DNA from: JAKALD01 sp963817785
GTDB lineage: Bacteria; Pseudomonadota; Gammaproteobacteria; Burkholderiales; SG8-39
DNA: 64,000 bases
Assembly (NCBI GenBank): GCA_963817785.1
Contig: CAWFPL010000008.1
Location: 1,116,001-1,180,000, forward strand
Direction: 5' to 3'
Shown: positions 8,010 to 17,366 of the stretch, piece after piece
Position numbering within the stretch: position 1 is the stretch's first letter
Layout of the letters: each line of letters begins with the position of its first letter
Program-made: the position numbers and the translations under genes
The notes under the pieces: generated by a model
What the model saw: only the letters and a program-made list of their open reading frames with translations
What the model was told of the DNA's origin: nothing
The model's database searches: none

Positions 8010-9203
8010 ATGCCCCGCGTGCGCGCCTCGCAGGCGCTCGAGCGTTTTCGTGTCCTCGACCTGTCGCGCGTGCGCGCCGGCCCGACCTGCGTGCGCCAGC
8101 TCGCCGACTTCGGCGCCGACGTGATCAAGATCGAGTCGCCGCCCGGCGTCGATCCGAACGACGGCATGGGCGGACCGCGCGACGGGCCGGATTTCCAGAA
8201 CCTGCACCGCAACAAGCGCTCGCTGACGCTGAACCTCAAGGCGCCGCAGGGTCGCGAGATCTTCATGAAGCTGGTGACGAAGGCCGATGTGGTGGTCGAG
8301 AATTTCCGGCCCGACGTCAAGTTCCGGCTCGGCATCGACTACGACGCGCTCAAGGCGGAGAACCGGCGCATCGTGCTCGCCAGCATCTCCGGCTTCGGCC
8401 AGGACGGCCCCTACCGCGAGCGGCCGGGGTTCGACCAGATCGCGCAAGGAATGAGCGGCATGATGTCTGTCACCGGGCTGCCGGGCCAGGGCCCGGTGCG
8501 CGCCGGCGCGGCGGTGGACGACGTGACCGCGGGGCTGTTCGCCGCGCTCGGCGTGCTGACCGCGCTGCTCGAGCGCGAAGTCTCCGGCGAGGGCCAGTGG
8601 GTGCAATCGTCGCTGCTGCACGCGGGCATCGCGCTGCTCGACTTCCAGGCCGCGCGCTATCTGGTGAAGGGCGAAGTTCCGCGCCAGGTCGGTAACGACC
8701 ACCCGACCAGCATCCCGACCTCCGCCTTCACCACCGCCGACGGCTACATCAACGTCGCGGCAGCCGGCGAAGGCATGTGGGCACGGCTCTCCGAGGCGAT
8801 CGGGCGCAAGGACCTGCTCGAGCGGCCCGAGTTCAAGGGCGACGCGAACCGCTCCAGGAACCGCGCCGAGCTCAACGCGGAGCTGAATTCGAGCCTGCGC
8901 GCGCGCACGAGCGCCGAGTGGATCGAGATCCTCAACCGCGCCGGCGTTCCGTGCGGGCCGATTTACGCGATGGACGAGGTGTTCGCCGATCCCCAGGTCG
9001 CGCACCTGCAGGTGGCGGGGAGCGTGACCCACCCACGCCTGGGCGCGATGCGGCTGGTCAGCCAGGCGGCGAAGCTGTCGCGCACGCCGGCGGCGCTCGC
9101 CAGCGCGGCGCCGGAGCGTGGCGCGCACACCGGCGAGGTACTCGCCGAGCTCGGTTACGACGAGGTCACGATCGCACGCCTGCGCGCCGAGCGCGTCATC
9201 TGA
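8010..9203 (+). CDS. CaiB/BaiF family (class III) CoA-transferase
   Basis: 397 residues from the ATG at 8010. The N-terminal Rossmann-like segment begins with FRVLDLSRVRAGPTCVRQLADFGADVIKIE, typical of formyl-CoA or succinyl-CoA:carboxylate CoA-transferases. NRNKRSL-like and VVVENFRPD motifs follow. These enzymes move CoA between carboxylic acids through an aspartyl-CoA intermediate. The gene is followed after 13 nt by a crotonase-family gene, suggesting joint degradation of an organic acid. The acid is not identifiable from sequence. Confidence 0.9.
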   Translation: MPRVRASQALERFRVLDLSRVRAGPTCVRQLADFGADVIKIESPPGVDPNDGMGGPRDGPDFQNLHRNKRSLTLNLKAPQGREIFMKLVTKADVVVENFRPDVKFRLGIDYDALKAENRRIVLASISGFGQDGPYRERPGFDQIAQGMSGMMSVTGLPGQGPVRAGAAVDDVTAGLFAALGVLTALLEREVSGEGQWVQSSLLHAGIALLDFQAARYLVKGEVPRQVGNDHPTSIPTSAFTTADGYINVAAAGEGMWARLSEAIGRKDLLERPEFKGDANRSRNRAELNAELNSSLRARTSAEWIEILNRAGVPCGPIYAMDEVFADPQVAHLQVAGSVTHPRLGAMRLVSQAAKLSRTPAALASAAPERGAHTGEVLAELGYDEVTIARLRAERVI

Positions 9204-9216
9204 GGAGGACTTTGCC

Positions 9217-9999
9217 ATGCCCGAACTGCTCGTGCGCCGCGACGGCGCGGTCGGCACGATCGTGTTTTCCAACCCCGCCAAGCTGAATGCGGTCAGCATC
9301 GACATGTGGCAGGCGATGCCGCGCGCCATGGCGGAACTCGAGCGCGACGCGGACGTGCGCGTCATCGTGGTCTGCGGCGACGGCGAGCGTGCGTTCATCT
9401 CCGGCGCCGACATCTCGCAGTTCGAGCAGGCGCGCTCGAACGCCGACGCGCAGGCGCGCTACAACGCCGCGGTCGAGCAGGGCTATCTCGCGCCGGTGCG
9501 CTGCGCGAAGCCGGTGATCGCCAAGATCCGCGGCATCTGCTTCGGCGGCGGGCTGGGGCTGGCCGCGGCCTGCGACCTGCGCATCGCCGCCGACGACGCG
9601 CTGTTCCGCATGCCCGCCGCGCGCCTCGGCTTGGGGTACAACTTCGTCGGCATCAAGCGCTTCGTCGATCTGATGGGGCCGATGAACGTCGCCGACATTT
9701 TCTTCTCGGCACGCAAGTTCGATGCCGCCGACGCACTGCGCATGGGCTTCGTGTCGCGCGTGGTTCCGGCCGCCGAGCTCGACCGCGAGGTCGACGCCTA
9801 CTGCCGGCTGGTCGCGGAAAACGCGCCGCTCACCATCGCCGCGGCCAAGCGCGCCATCCGCGAGGCGGTCACCGACGCCTCGTCGCGCGACCTGGAAGAC
9901 CTGCAGCGCATGCTCGCAGCCTGCTTCGACAGCGAGGACTACAAGGAAGGGCGCACCGCGTTCATGGAGAAGCGCGCCCCGCGCTTCAAGGGACGCTAG
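9217..9999 (+). CDS. Enoyl-CoA hydratase/isomerase (crotonase) family protein
   Basis: 260 residues from the ATG at 9217, which has a GAGGAGG ribosome binding site. The oxyanion-hole segments are present (FISGADISQF near 65 and CFGGGLGLAAACDLRIA near 108-124). The two glutamates that catalyse hydration in mitochondrial crotonase appear replaced: the A-G-E position reads A-D-D and the P-E position reads P-A (RMPAARLGLGY). The fold and CoA binding are clear. The reaction may differ from simple hydration. It is coupled to the upstream CoA-transferase gene. Confidence 0.88.
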   Translation: MPELLVRRDGAVGTIVFSNPAKLNAVSIDMWQAMPRAMAELERDADVRVIVVCGDGERAFISGADISQFEQARSNADAQARYNAAVEQGYLAPVRCAKPVIAKIRGICFGGGLGLAAACDLRIAADDALFRMPAARLGLGYNFVGIKRFVDLMGPMNVADIFFSARKFDAADALRMGFVSRVVPAAELDREVDAYCRLVAENAPLTIAAAKRAIREAVTDASSRDLEDLQRMLAACFDSEDYKEGRTAFMEKRAPRFKGR

Positions 10000-10064
10000 G
10001 CCGCCGGGCGGCGGCCGGGTGCGCCGCACCGGCTCATAGAGCCAATCTCAACTGGAGACTGCAC

Positions 10065-10673
10065 ATGAAGCTGTACTACTCCCCCGGTGCGTGCTCGCTG
10101 TCGCCGCACATCGTGCTAAGCGAAGCGGGGTTGCCGGTCGACCTCGTCAAGGTCGACCTCAAGACCAAGAAGATGGCCGACGGCGGCGATTACATGCAGG
10201 TGAACGGCAAGGGCTACGTGCCGGTGCTCGAGCTGGACGACGGCCAGCGCCTGAGCGAAGGCCCGGCGATCGTGCAGTACCTCGCCGACCAGAAGCCGGG
10301 CAGCGGCCTGGCGCCGCGATCCGGCACCATGGAGCGCTACCGGCTGCAGGAGTGGCTCAACTTCATCTCCACCGAGGTGCACAAGCAGTTCTCGCCGCTG
10401 TTCAATCCGGGCGCGTCGGAGGACTGGAAGCAGGCCGCGCGCGCCAACCTGTCGCGCCGCTTCGACTGGATCGGGACCCGGCTGCAGGGCAGGCCCTACT
10501 TGATGGGCGAGCACTTTACGGTGGCGGACGCGTATCTCTTCACCGTGCTCAACTGGTGCGGCTTCACCGCGATCGACCTGGGACGCTGGCCGGCGCTGAA
10601 GGACTACGCCGCGCGCGTGGGGGCGCGGCCCAAGGTGCAGGAAGCGCTCAAGGCCGAAGGTCTGGTGAAATGA
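10065..10673 (+). CDS. Glutathione S-transferase, beta class-like
   Basis: 202 residues. The N-terminal thioredoxin-like domain starts MKLYYSPGACSLSPHI with a Cys at position 10, the residue that binds glutathione in bacterial beta-class enzymes. The E-G-P-A-I-V-Q-Y-L segment for the gamma-Glu of glutathione is near 66-75, and an alpha-helical C-terminal domain follows. The ATG has a TGGAGA ribosome binding site 7 nt upstream. It is likely cytosolic, for detoxification or stress protection. Confidence 0.92.
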   Translation: MKLYYSPGACSLSPHIVLSEAGLPVDLVKVDLKTKKMADGGDYMQVNGKGYVPVLELDDGQRLSEGPAIVQYLADQKPGSGLAPRSGTMERYRLQEWLNFISTEVHKQFSPLFNPGASEDWKQAARANLSRRFDWIGTRLQGRPYLMGEHFTVADAYLFTVLNWCGFTAIDLGRWPALKDYAARVGARPKVQEALKAEGLVK

Positions 10674-10714
10674 GCGCGCGTCAATACTGACGGGCGAGCA
10701 TCCCGCGCGCCGCC

Positions 10715-11488
10715 ATGCTTCCGACACTGTTCCTCTCGCACGGCTCGCCGCTGCACGCGCTCGAGCCGGGTCCGGTGGGGGCGGTCTGGGCGGACCTCGG
10801 CCGCGCGCTGCCGCGCCCGCGCGCGCTGCTCGTGGCCTCGGCGCACTGGGAAACCGATCTCCCAATGCTTACCGGCGCGGCGAAGCCCGAGACGATCCAC
10901 GACTTCTTCGGCTTCCCGGAGCCCTTGTACCGCATCCGCTACGCCGCACCCGGCGCGCCGGAACTCGCTGCGCGCGCCCTGGCGCTGCTCGAGCAAGCCG
11001 GCTTCACCGCGGCGATCGAGGGTGGCCGCGGGCTCGATCACGGCGCCTGGTCGCCGCTGCTGTACATGTATCCCGAGGCCGACGTGCCCGTGGTGCAGCT
11101 CTCGCTGCAGAGCGCGCTCGGCGCCCGCCATCACTACCGGGTCGGGCAAGCGCTCGAGCCGCTGCGCGCCGAAGGGGTGCTGGTCATCGGCTCCGGCCAC
11201 ATGACGCACAACCTGCGCGAATGGCGCGGCGCGCGCGACGCCGCGCCCGCGCCCTACGTGCGCGAGTTCCAGGAGTGGGTGCACGCGCGCCTTCAGGCGC
11301 GCGACCTCGAAGCGCTGCTCGAGTACCGCGCGCAGGCGCCGCACGCGGCGCGCGCGCATCCGAGCGAGGAACACTTCCTGCCGCTCTACGTCGCGCTCGG
11401 CGCCGCCGGTGCGAACGCGTCCCCGCGGCGCCAGTACGACGCGATCGAGGGCGGCGTCCTGGCGATGGACGCCTACCGCTTCGACTAA
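10715..11488 (+). CDS. DODA-type extradiol aromatic ring-opening dioxygenase (YgiD/LigB-like)
   Basis: 257 residues. The LigB superfamily pattern is visible: FLSHGSP at the N-terminus, ASAHWET near 42, GLDHGAWSPL near 108 and GSGHMTHNL near 157. These supply the metal-binding and acid-base histidines. Family members cleave catechols or 4,5-DOPA beside the hydroxyls with non-haem Fe or Zn, and the physiological substrate is usually unknown. It follows the GST gene by 41 nt and converges with the RND efflux operon. Confidence 0.88.
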   Translation: MLPTLFLSHGSPLHALEPGPVGAVWADLGRALPRPRALLVASAHWETDLPMLTGAAKPETIHDFFGFPEPLYRIRYAAPGAPELAARALALLEQAGFTAAIEGGRGLDHGAWSPLLYMYPEADVPVVQLSLQSALGARHHYRVGQALEPLRAEGVLVIGSGHMTHNLREWRGARDAAPAPYVREFQEWVHARLQARDLEALLEYRAQAPHAARAHPSEEHFLPLYVALGAAGANASPRRQYDAIEGGVLAMDAYRFD

Positions 11489-11506
11489 GAGTCCTTCAGC
11501 CCGGCG

Positions 11507-14500
11507 TCACGCCGCCGCCTCACCCGGCAGCGGCTCGGCCGCGGCGCGTCCGGCGTGCGCGGTGGCGAGCAGCATGTACATCGCCGGCACGACGAACAGC
11601 GTGAACAGGGTACCGATCGCGACACCCGAGGCGATCACCAGGCCCATGTTGAAGCGGCTCACCGCACCGGCGCCGCTGGCGGTGATGAGCGGCACCACCC
11701 CGAGCACCATGGCCGCGGTGGTCATCAGAATCGGGCGCAGCCGGATCGCCGCGGCGGTCTCGATCGCCTCGCGCTTGCTGCGACCTTCCCTCTGCAGGTT
11801 GTTGGCGAACTCCACGATCAGGATGCCGTGCTTGCTGATCAGCCCGATCAGCGTCACCAGGCCGACCTCGGTGTAGATGTTGAGGCTCGCCCCGCCCACC
11901 CCCAGGTTGATGAAGATCAGCGCACCGCAGATCGACATCGGCACCGATACCAGGATGATCACCGGGTCGCGGAAGCTCTCGAACAGCGCCGCGAGCGCGA
12001 GGAAGATGATGATCAGGGCGAAGAAGAACGTCACCAGCAGCGCGCTCGACTCCTGCACGAACTGGCGCGACTGCCCGGCGTAGTCGACCGAGTAGCTCTG
12101 CGGCAGGGTGCTCGCGGCGAGCTGCTTGAGGTAGTTGAGCGCCTCGCCCTGGGTGACGCCCGGGAACGCCACCCCCGAGATGGTGGCCGCGTTCTGCTGC
12201 TGGAAGTGGTTCAGCGACTCCGGCACGGTCTTGGTCTCGATGTGCGCGATCGTCGACAGCGGGATCGGCTGGCCGGACGCGGTGCGGATGTAGTAGTTGC
12301 GCAGCTGGTCGGTGTTCAGACGGTCGACCTGCTGCACCTGCGGAATCACCTTGTACGAGCGGTTGTAGTAGCTGAAGTAGTTGACGTACCCGCCGCCGAG
12401 CATGGCCGAGAGCGCGCCGCCGACGTCGCGCATCGACAGCCCGAGCTGCGCCGCCAGCTCGCGGTCGATGACCACGGTGGACTGCGGCAGGTCGTACTTG
12501 AGGTCGTTGTCCAGGAAGATGAACATGCCGCTCTTCTGCGCCTCCTGCAGGAACTTCTGCGCGACTTCGTTCAGGCGCTCGAACGGTTCGGTGGTCTGGA
12601 TCACGAACTGGATCGGCAGGCCGCGGCTGCCCGGCAGCGGCGGCGGCTGGAAGGCCACCGCGCGCACGCCGGCGATCTGGTTGATCTCGCGCTGCACCGC
12701 CGGCTGAAGCTGCTCGGCGGTCCGGGTGCGCTGGTCCCATGGCTTGAGCACCATGCCGGCGATCGACAGCCCCGGCACATCGAGTTGGAACACGTGGTCG
12801 GTCTCGGGGTGCCTGGCGAAGGTCTGGTACACCTCGTGCGAGTACAGCTGGCGCTGCTGCAGCGTCGCGTTGGGAGCCGCCGAGGACGAGACGACGATCA
12901 CCCCCTGATCTTCCTGCGGTGCGAGCTCCGACTTAGCGCCGGCGTACAGGAAATAGATGCTCCCCAGGACGATCAGGGCGAACACCGTGGTCACCGCAAC
13001 GTAGTCGAGGGTGCCATGCAGCAGCGCCTGGTAGCGGCGGTGCAGCGCGTCGAACGCGCGGTCGAGAAACACCACCAGTCGGTCCTCCCAGCCGCGCCGC
13101 GACGGATCGTGCGGATGGAGCATGCGCGAGCACATCATCGGCGAGAGCGTGAGCGCGACGATCGCCGAGACCGTCACCGCGCCCACCAGGGTGAACGCGA
13201 ACTCGGTGAACAGCGCGCCCGTCAGTCCGCCCAGAAACCCGATCGGCACGTACACCGCGACCAGCACCACCGTCATGGCCACGATCGGCGCGCCCAGCTC
13301 GCGCGCCGCGACCGCCGCCGCCTGCAGCGGCCGCATGCCCTGCTCGAGGTGGCGGTTGACGTTCTCCACTACGATGATCGCGTCGTCCACCACCAGCCCG
13401 ATCGCCAGCACCAGCGCGAGCAGGGTCAGCAGGTTGATGCTGAAGCCGAATATCAGCATCACCGTGAACGTGCCGATCAGCGACAGCGGGATCGCCACGG
13501 TCGGAATGAGCACCGAGCGCAACGAGCCGAGAAATGCGAACACCACCAGCGTGACGATGATCAGCGCCTCGATCAGGGTGTGGATCACCTCGTTGATCGA
13601 GCTGTTCACGAACTTGGTCGAGTCGTACACGATGCGCCCGTCCAGCCCGTGCGGCAGCTGCGCCTGGATGCCCGGGAACACATCGCGCACCCGCTTGACC
13701 ACGTCGAGCAGGTTGGCCGCCGGCGCCACCTGGATGCCGATGTACACCGCCTGCTTGCCGTCGAAGCCGACCGCCGACTCGTAATCCTCGGAGCCGAGGG
13801 TGACGTTGGCCACGTCCTGCAGGCGCACGATCGCGCCGTTCTGCTGCTTGATGATCAGCTTGCGGAACTCGTCCAGCGAATGCAGGCCGGTGGAGGCGGT
13901 CAGATTGACCTGCACCATCTGGCCCTTGGTGCTGCCGATCGCCGCCAGGAAGTCCTGGTTGGCGAGCGCCTGCTGCACGTCGGTCGCGGTCAGGCCGTAG
14001 GCGGCGAGCTTTCTCGGGTCGAGCCAGGCGCGCAGCGCGAACAGCTTCTGGCCCAGGATCTCCGCTGTCTGCACGCCCTCCACGGCCTGCAGCTTGGGCT
14101 GCACCACGCGGATCAGGTAATCGGTGATCTTGTTCGCCGGCAGCACGTCGCTCGAGAAGCCGATATACATGGCGTCGATCGTCTGCCCCACCTGCACGGT
14201 GATGACCGGCTGCTGCGAGCCGGGGGGCAGCTGATTGAGCACCGCGTTCACCTTGGTCGCGATCTCGGTCAGCGCCTTGTCGGTGTCGTAGTTCAGGCGC
14301 AGGTTGGCGGTGATCGTGCTGACGCTCTGCTTGCTCGACGAGGTCATGTAGTCGATGCCGTTCGCCTGCGCGATCGAGTTCTCCAGCGGCGTGGTGATGA
14401 AGCCCGCGACCAGCTCCGGGTCCGCGCCGGTGTAGGTCGTGGTCACCGTGACCACCGCGTTCTCGGTGCGCGGGAACTGCAGCACCGGCAGCAGCTCGAT

Positions 14501-14584
14501 CGAGCGCAGGCCGAGCACCAGCAGGAACAGGCTGACGACGCTGGCGAGCACCGGCCGCCGGATGAACAGATCGGTGAACTTCAT
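11507..14584 (-). CDS. RND efflux pump inner-membrane transporter
   Basis: 1025 residues, full length for an AcrB/MdtB-type transporter. The N-terminus (MKFTDLFIRRPVLASVVSLF) is the first membrane helix. The proton-relay Asp pair is in GLVVDDAIIVVEN (about residue 403), and the matching Lys is in the second repeat (LIGLISKHGILIVEF). Two large periplasmic loops separate the membrane blocks. It exports amphiphilic compounds by proton antiport. It is the last gene of the outer-membrane-factor, adaptor, transporter operon, 13 nt after the adaptor. Confidence 0.95.
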   Translation of the reverse strand: MKFTDLFIRRPVLASVVSLFLLVLGLRSIELLPVLQFPRTENAVVTVTTTYTGADPELVAGFITTPLENSIAQANGIDYMTSSSKQSVSTITANLRLNYDTDKALTEIATKVNAVLNQLPPGSQQPVITVQVGQTIDAMYIGFSSDVLPANKITDYLIRVVQPKLQAVEGVQTAEILGQKLFALRAWLDPRKLAAYGLTATDVQQALANQDFLAAIGSTKGQMVQVNLTASTGLHSLDEFRKLIIKQQNGAIVRLQDVANVTLGSEDYESAVGFDGKQAVYIGIQVAPAANLLDVVKRVRDVFPGIQAQLPHGLDGRIVYDSTKFVNSSINEVIHTLIEALIIVTLVVFAFLGSLRSVLIPTVAIPLSLIGTFTVMLIFGFSINLLTLLALVLAIGLVVDDAIIVVENVNRHLEQGMRPLQAAAVAARELGAPIVAMTVVLVAVYVPIGFLGGLTGALFTEFAFTLVGAVTVSAIVALTLSPMMCSRMLHPHDPSRRGWEDRLVVFLDRAFDALHRRYQALLHGTLDYVAVTTVFALIVLGSIYFLYAGAKSELAPQEDQGVIVVSSSAAPNATLQQRQLYSHEVYQTFARHPETDHVFQLDVPGLSIAGMVLKPWDQRTRTAEQLQPAVQREINQIAGVRAVAFQPPPLPGSRGLPIQFVIQTTEPFERLNEVAQKFLQEAQKSGMFIFLDNDLKYDLPQSTVVIDRELAAQLGLSMRDVGGALSAMLGGGYVNYFSYYNRSYKVIPQVQQVDRLNTDQLRNYYIRTASGQPIPLSTIAHIETKTVPESLNHFQQQNAATISGVAFPGVTQGEALNYLKQLAASTLPQSYSVDYAGQSRQFVQESSALLVTFFFALIIIFLALAALFESFRDPVIILVSVPMSICGALIFINLGVGGASLNIYTEVGLVTLIGLISKHGILIVEFANNLQREGRSKREAIETAAAIRLRPILMTTAAMVLGVVPLITASGAGAVSRFNMGLVIASGVAIGTLFTLFVVPAMYMLLATAHAGRAAAEPLPGEAAA

Positions 14585-14597
14585 CGCGCGTCCCGGC

Positions 14598-15728
14598 TCA
14601 CTCGTCCTTGGGCTGCGGCGCGGGGTTGTCGGCCGGCTGGATCGCGTTGTTGATCACCACCGGCGTGCCGTTGCGCAGCTTGAGCTGGCCGGCGCTCACC
14701 ACGGTCTCGCCCTCCTTGACGCCCGAGAGCACGGCCACCTGGTCGCCGCGCGTCGCGCCGGTGGTCACGAAGCGCTGCTGCGCCGCGAGCCTGGGCTTGC
14801 CGTCGGGGCCCTTGCCCTGCTCCTCGACCACGAACACGGTGTCGCCGTACGGGTTGTAGGAGATCGCGGTCTGCGGCAGCGTGACGTATCGCTGCGCCGC
14901 GCCGGCCTGGACGTCCACGGTCGCGAACATGCCCGGCAGCAGGCGGTGCTTCGGGTTGCGCAGCGCGCCGCGCACGGTGACGTTGCGCGTGGCCGGATCC
15001 ACCTTGGCGTCGATCGCCGAGACCTTGCCGCTGAACTGCTCGCCGGGAAAGGCGTCGCTCTTCGCCGCCAGCTCCTGCCCCACCGAGACCCGCTCGAGCA
15101 TGCCTTGCGGTACGCTGAAGTCGACGTAGATCGGGTCGAGCGACTGCAGCGTCACCAGCTTGGCGCCGGGGCTCACGTACTGCCCGAGGTCGACCGCGCG
15201 GATGCCCAGCCGCCCAGCGAACGGGGCGCGGATCAGCTTCTTGTCGATCAGCGCCTGCTGCTGCGCGACCTGCGCCCGGGCGGCCTTCAGGTTCGCGGCA
15301 TCGGCGTCGACCGCGGCCTGGCTGACCGCCTTCACCTCGAGCTGCTGCGAATCGCGCGTGTAGTTGATCTCGGCCAGCTGCGCCGCCGCCTGCAGCACCT
15401 GCAGCTGTGCGGTTTCCTGTGCGCTGTCGAGGTCGACCAGCGGCGCCCCGGCCTTGACCTCCTCGCCGGACGCGAAGCGGATCGCGGTCACGATGCCGGC
15501 CACTTCGGGCGCGAGGTCGGCACCGCGCACTGCGCGCAGCGTGCCCACCGCCTCCAGGCGCGGCTGCCATTCGCCGTAGGCCGCCCTGATCGTCGACACC
15601 GTCTGCACCGGCACGCCCTGCGCCGCCATGAACTTCTTGATCATGTGCGCCTTGAAGGCCTGGAAGCCGAAGATGCCGCCGAACAGCAGGCCGACGAGCA
15701 CCAGCATGAGAAGCATGCGCTTGGTCAT
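14598..15728 (-). CDS. RND efflux periplasmic adaptor (membrane fusion protein)
   Basis: 376 residues. An uncleaved-looking N-terminal membrane segment (about 5-25) precedes the lipoyl/barrel-sandwich halves, which flank a short alpha-hairpin (about 105-160), then beta-barrel and membrane-proximal domains ending near 355. It bridges the RND transporter and the outer-membrane channel. No lipobox cysteine is visible, so anchoring is by the N-terminal helix. It is 40 nt downstream of the outer-membrane factor gene. Confidence 0.94.
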   Translation of the reverse strand: MTKRMLLMLVLVGLLFGGIFGFQAFKAHMIKKFMAAQGVPVQTVSTIRAAYGEWQPRLEAVGTLRAVRGADLAPEVAGIVTAIRFASGEEVKAGAPLVDLDSAQETAQLQVLQAAAQLAEINYTRDSQQLEVKAVSQAAVDADAANLKAARAQVAQQQALIDKKLIRAPFAGRLGIRAVDLGQYVSPGAKLVTLQSLDPIYVDFSVPQGMLERVSVGQELAAKSDAFPGEQFSGKVSAIDAKVDPATRNVTVRGALRNPKHRLLPGMFATVDVQAGAAQRYVTLPQTAISYNPYGDTVFVVEEQGKGPDGKPRLAAQQRFVTTGATRGDQVAVLSGVKEGETVVSAGQLKLRNGTPVVINNAIQPADNPAPQPKDE

Positions 15729-15768
15729 CGAGTGCGACTCCGTGTCGATTGCAGAGCGTTCGGCAGGC

Positions 15769-17301
15769 TTAGTCCGGCTTCCCGGCCGCGCCCGCGGACC
15801 GCGGGCCGGCGTGCCACCAGCCGCCGCCGAGCGCCTGGAACAGCGCAGCCGTGTCGGCGTAGCGCGCCGCCTGCGCCTGGATCAGGCCCAGGCGTGCCTG
15901 TTGCTGCTGGCGCTCTGCGTTGAGCAGCACCAGGTAGCTCACCGCGCCCAGATCGAATTGCCGGCGCGCGAGCGCGAGGCTGGCGCGCGCCGCCGCCTCG
16001 GCGTCGGCCTGCGCCCTGAGCGCCTGCGCATCGCTGTCCAGCGCGCGCAGCACGTCGGCGACGTTCTGGAACGCGCCCAGCACCGTCTGGCGGTAGCGCG
16101 CGAGCGCCTGGTCGTAGGCGGCGACCGCCGCGCGCTCCTGGGCCTTCAGCGCGCCGCCGTGAAAGATCGGTTGCAGCAGCCCGCCGCCGACGTTCCAGAC
16201 GATGCTGTTGGCGCCGAGCAGGCGGCCGGTAGCCGTCGCCACCGAACCGTAGCCCGCGTTCAGCGTGAGCTGCGGATACTCGGCGGCGGTGGCGACGCCG
16301 ACCTGCGCGCTCGCCTGGTGCAGCAGCGCCTCCGCGGCCTGGATGTCGGGCCGCTGGCGCACGAGCGCCGAGGGCAGGCTCACCGGCAGCTCCTGCGGCA
16401 GCTCGAGCGAAGTGAGGTCGAACTGCGGCAGCCTCGCGCCGCCGGGCGTCTTGCCCACCAGCGTGGCCAGCGCGTTGCGCGTCTGCGCCAGCGCCTTCTC
16501 GAGCGGCGGCAGCGTGGTGCGGGTCTGCGCGAGCTGCGCGCGCTGCGCGAGCACCTCGGCACTCGACACCGCGCCGAGCGCGAGCTGCTTCTCGACCACG
16601 CCGAGCGAGCTCTGCTCGGCGTCGATCATGTCCCGCGTCGCGCCGATCTGCGCGCGCAGCGACGCTTCGCTCACCGCGGTGGTCACGATGTTCGAGGTGA
16701 GCGTCAGGTAGGCGGCCGCGATCTGGTAGCGCTGGTAATCGATCTGCGCCTCGAGCGCCTCGAGCTCGCGCCGCGCGCCGCCGGCGAGGTCGAGCGCGTA
16801 GGACACGCTCACCGAGGCGTTGTACAGGTTGAACACGGGGATCCTCGCCTGCGGCTGATTCTGCGGGGCGCCAGAAATCTGCTGCCGCGAAGCGCTCAAC
16901 TGGGCATCGACCTTCGGATAGAGCACGGCGGTTGCCGCCCTGAGGTTTTCCTGGGATACGCGCAGCGCCGCCTGCGCCGCCTCGAGGGTCGGGCTGTCGG
17001 CGAGCGCCTCGCGGATCAGCCGGTCGAGAGGGGTCGAGCGATAGAGGTGCCACCACTCCGCCGGGATGTCGCGCCCGGAGACGAACCGCTGCGCGACGCC
17101 GGCCGCCACCGGCGCGGACGCCGTCTGCCCAGGCAGCGGCGTGGCCGCGTAGCCGGCTGCCGCGGGCGGCGGCGGACGGTGGAAATCCGGTCCGACAGTA
17201 CAGCTCGCCAAGGCGCATGCCAGCACGGCAGGCACGACGGCACGACAAGCTCGGCGAGCGGGAGCAGCCATCGGGGAGTTCGTACGCGATCGGGAGAGCA
17301 T
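15769..17301 (-). CDS. NodT-family outer-membrane efflux lipoprotein
   Basis: 510 residues, two OEP repeats. The N-terminal signal ends in a lipobox (L-A-S-C, Cys near residue 34) followed by TVGPDFHRPP, the standard start of NodT/OprM-type outer-membrane factors. The mature part has long helical hairpins that form the TolC-like channel. First gene of the tripartite operon. The start at 17301 is the longest option. The ATG eleven codons further in is also possible and still includes the signal peptide. Confidence 0.94.
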   Translation of the reverse strand: MLSRSRTNSPMAAPARRACRAVVPAVLACALASCTVGPDFHRPPPPAAAGYAATPLPGQTASAPVAAGVAQRFVSGRDIPAEWWHLYRSTPLDRLIREALADSPTLEAAQAALRVSQENLRAATAVLYPKVDAQLSASRQQISGAPQNQPQARIPVFNLYNASVSVSYALDLAGGARRELEALEAQIDYQRYQIAAAYLTLTSNIVTTAVSEASLRAQIGATRDMIDAEQSSLGVVEKQLALGAVSSAEVLAQRAQLAQTRTTLPPLEKALAQTRNALATLVGKTPGGARLPQFDLTSLELPQELPVSLPSALVRQRPDIQAAEALLHQASAQVGVATAAEYPQLTLNAGYGSVATATGRLLGANSIVWNVGGGLLQPIFHGGALKAQERAAVAAYDQALARYRQTVLGAFQNVADVLRALDSDAQALRAQADAEAAARASLALARRQFDLGAVSYLVLLNAERQQQQARLGLIQAQAARYADTAALFQALGGGWWHAGPRSAGAAGKPD

Positions 17302-17366
17302 TCCATTCTACCGCCCCGCGTATCGAGCCCGGAAGGGACCGCGACGCCTCGTGCGCGGCGCGCCGT

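Noticed and set aside
11555..14653. A 1032-codon plus-strand frame opposite the RND transporter
   Set aside because: It is antisense to a full-length, motif-complete RND gene. Its product is dominated by Arg, His, Asp and Gln without domains, as expected of a GC-rich shadow frame.
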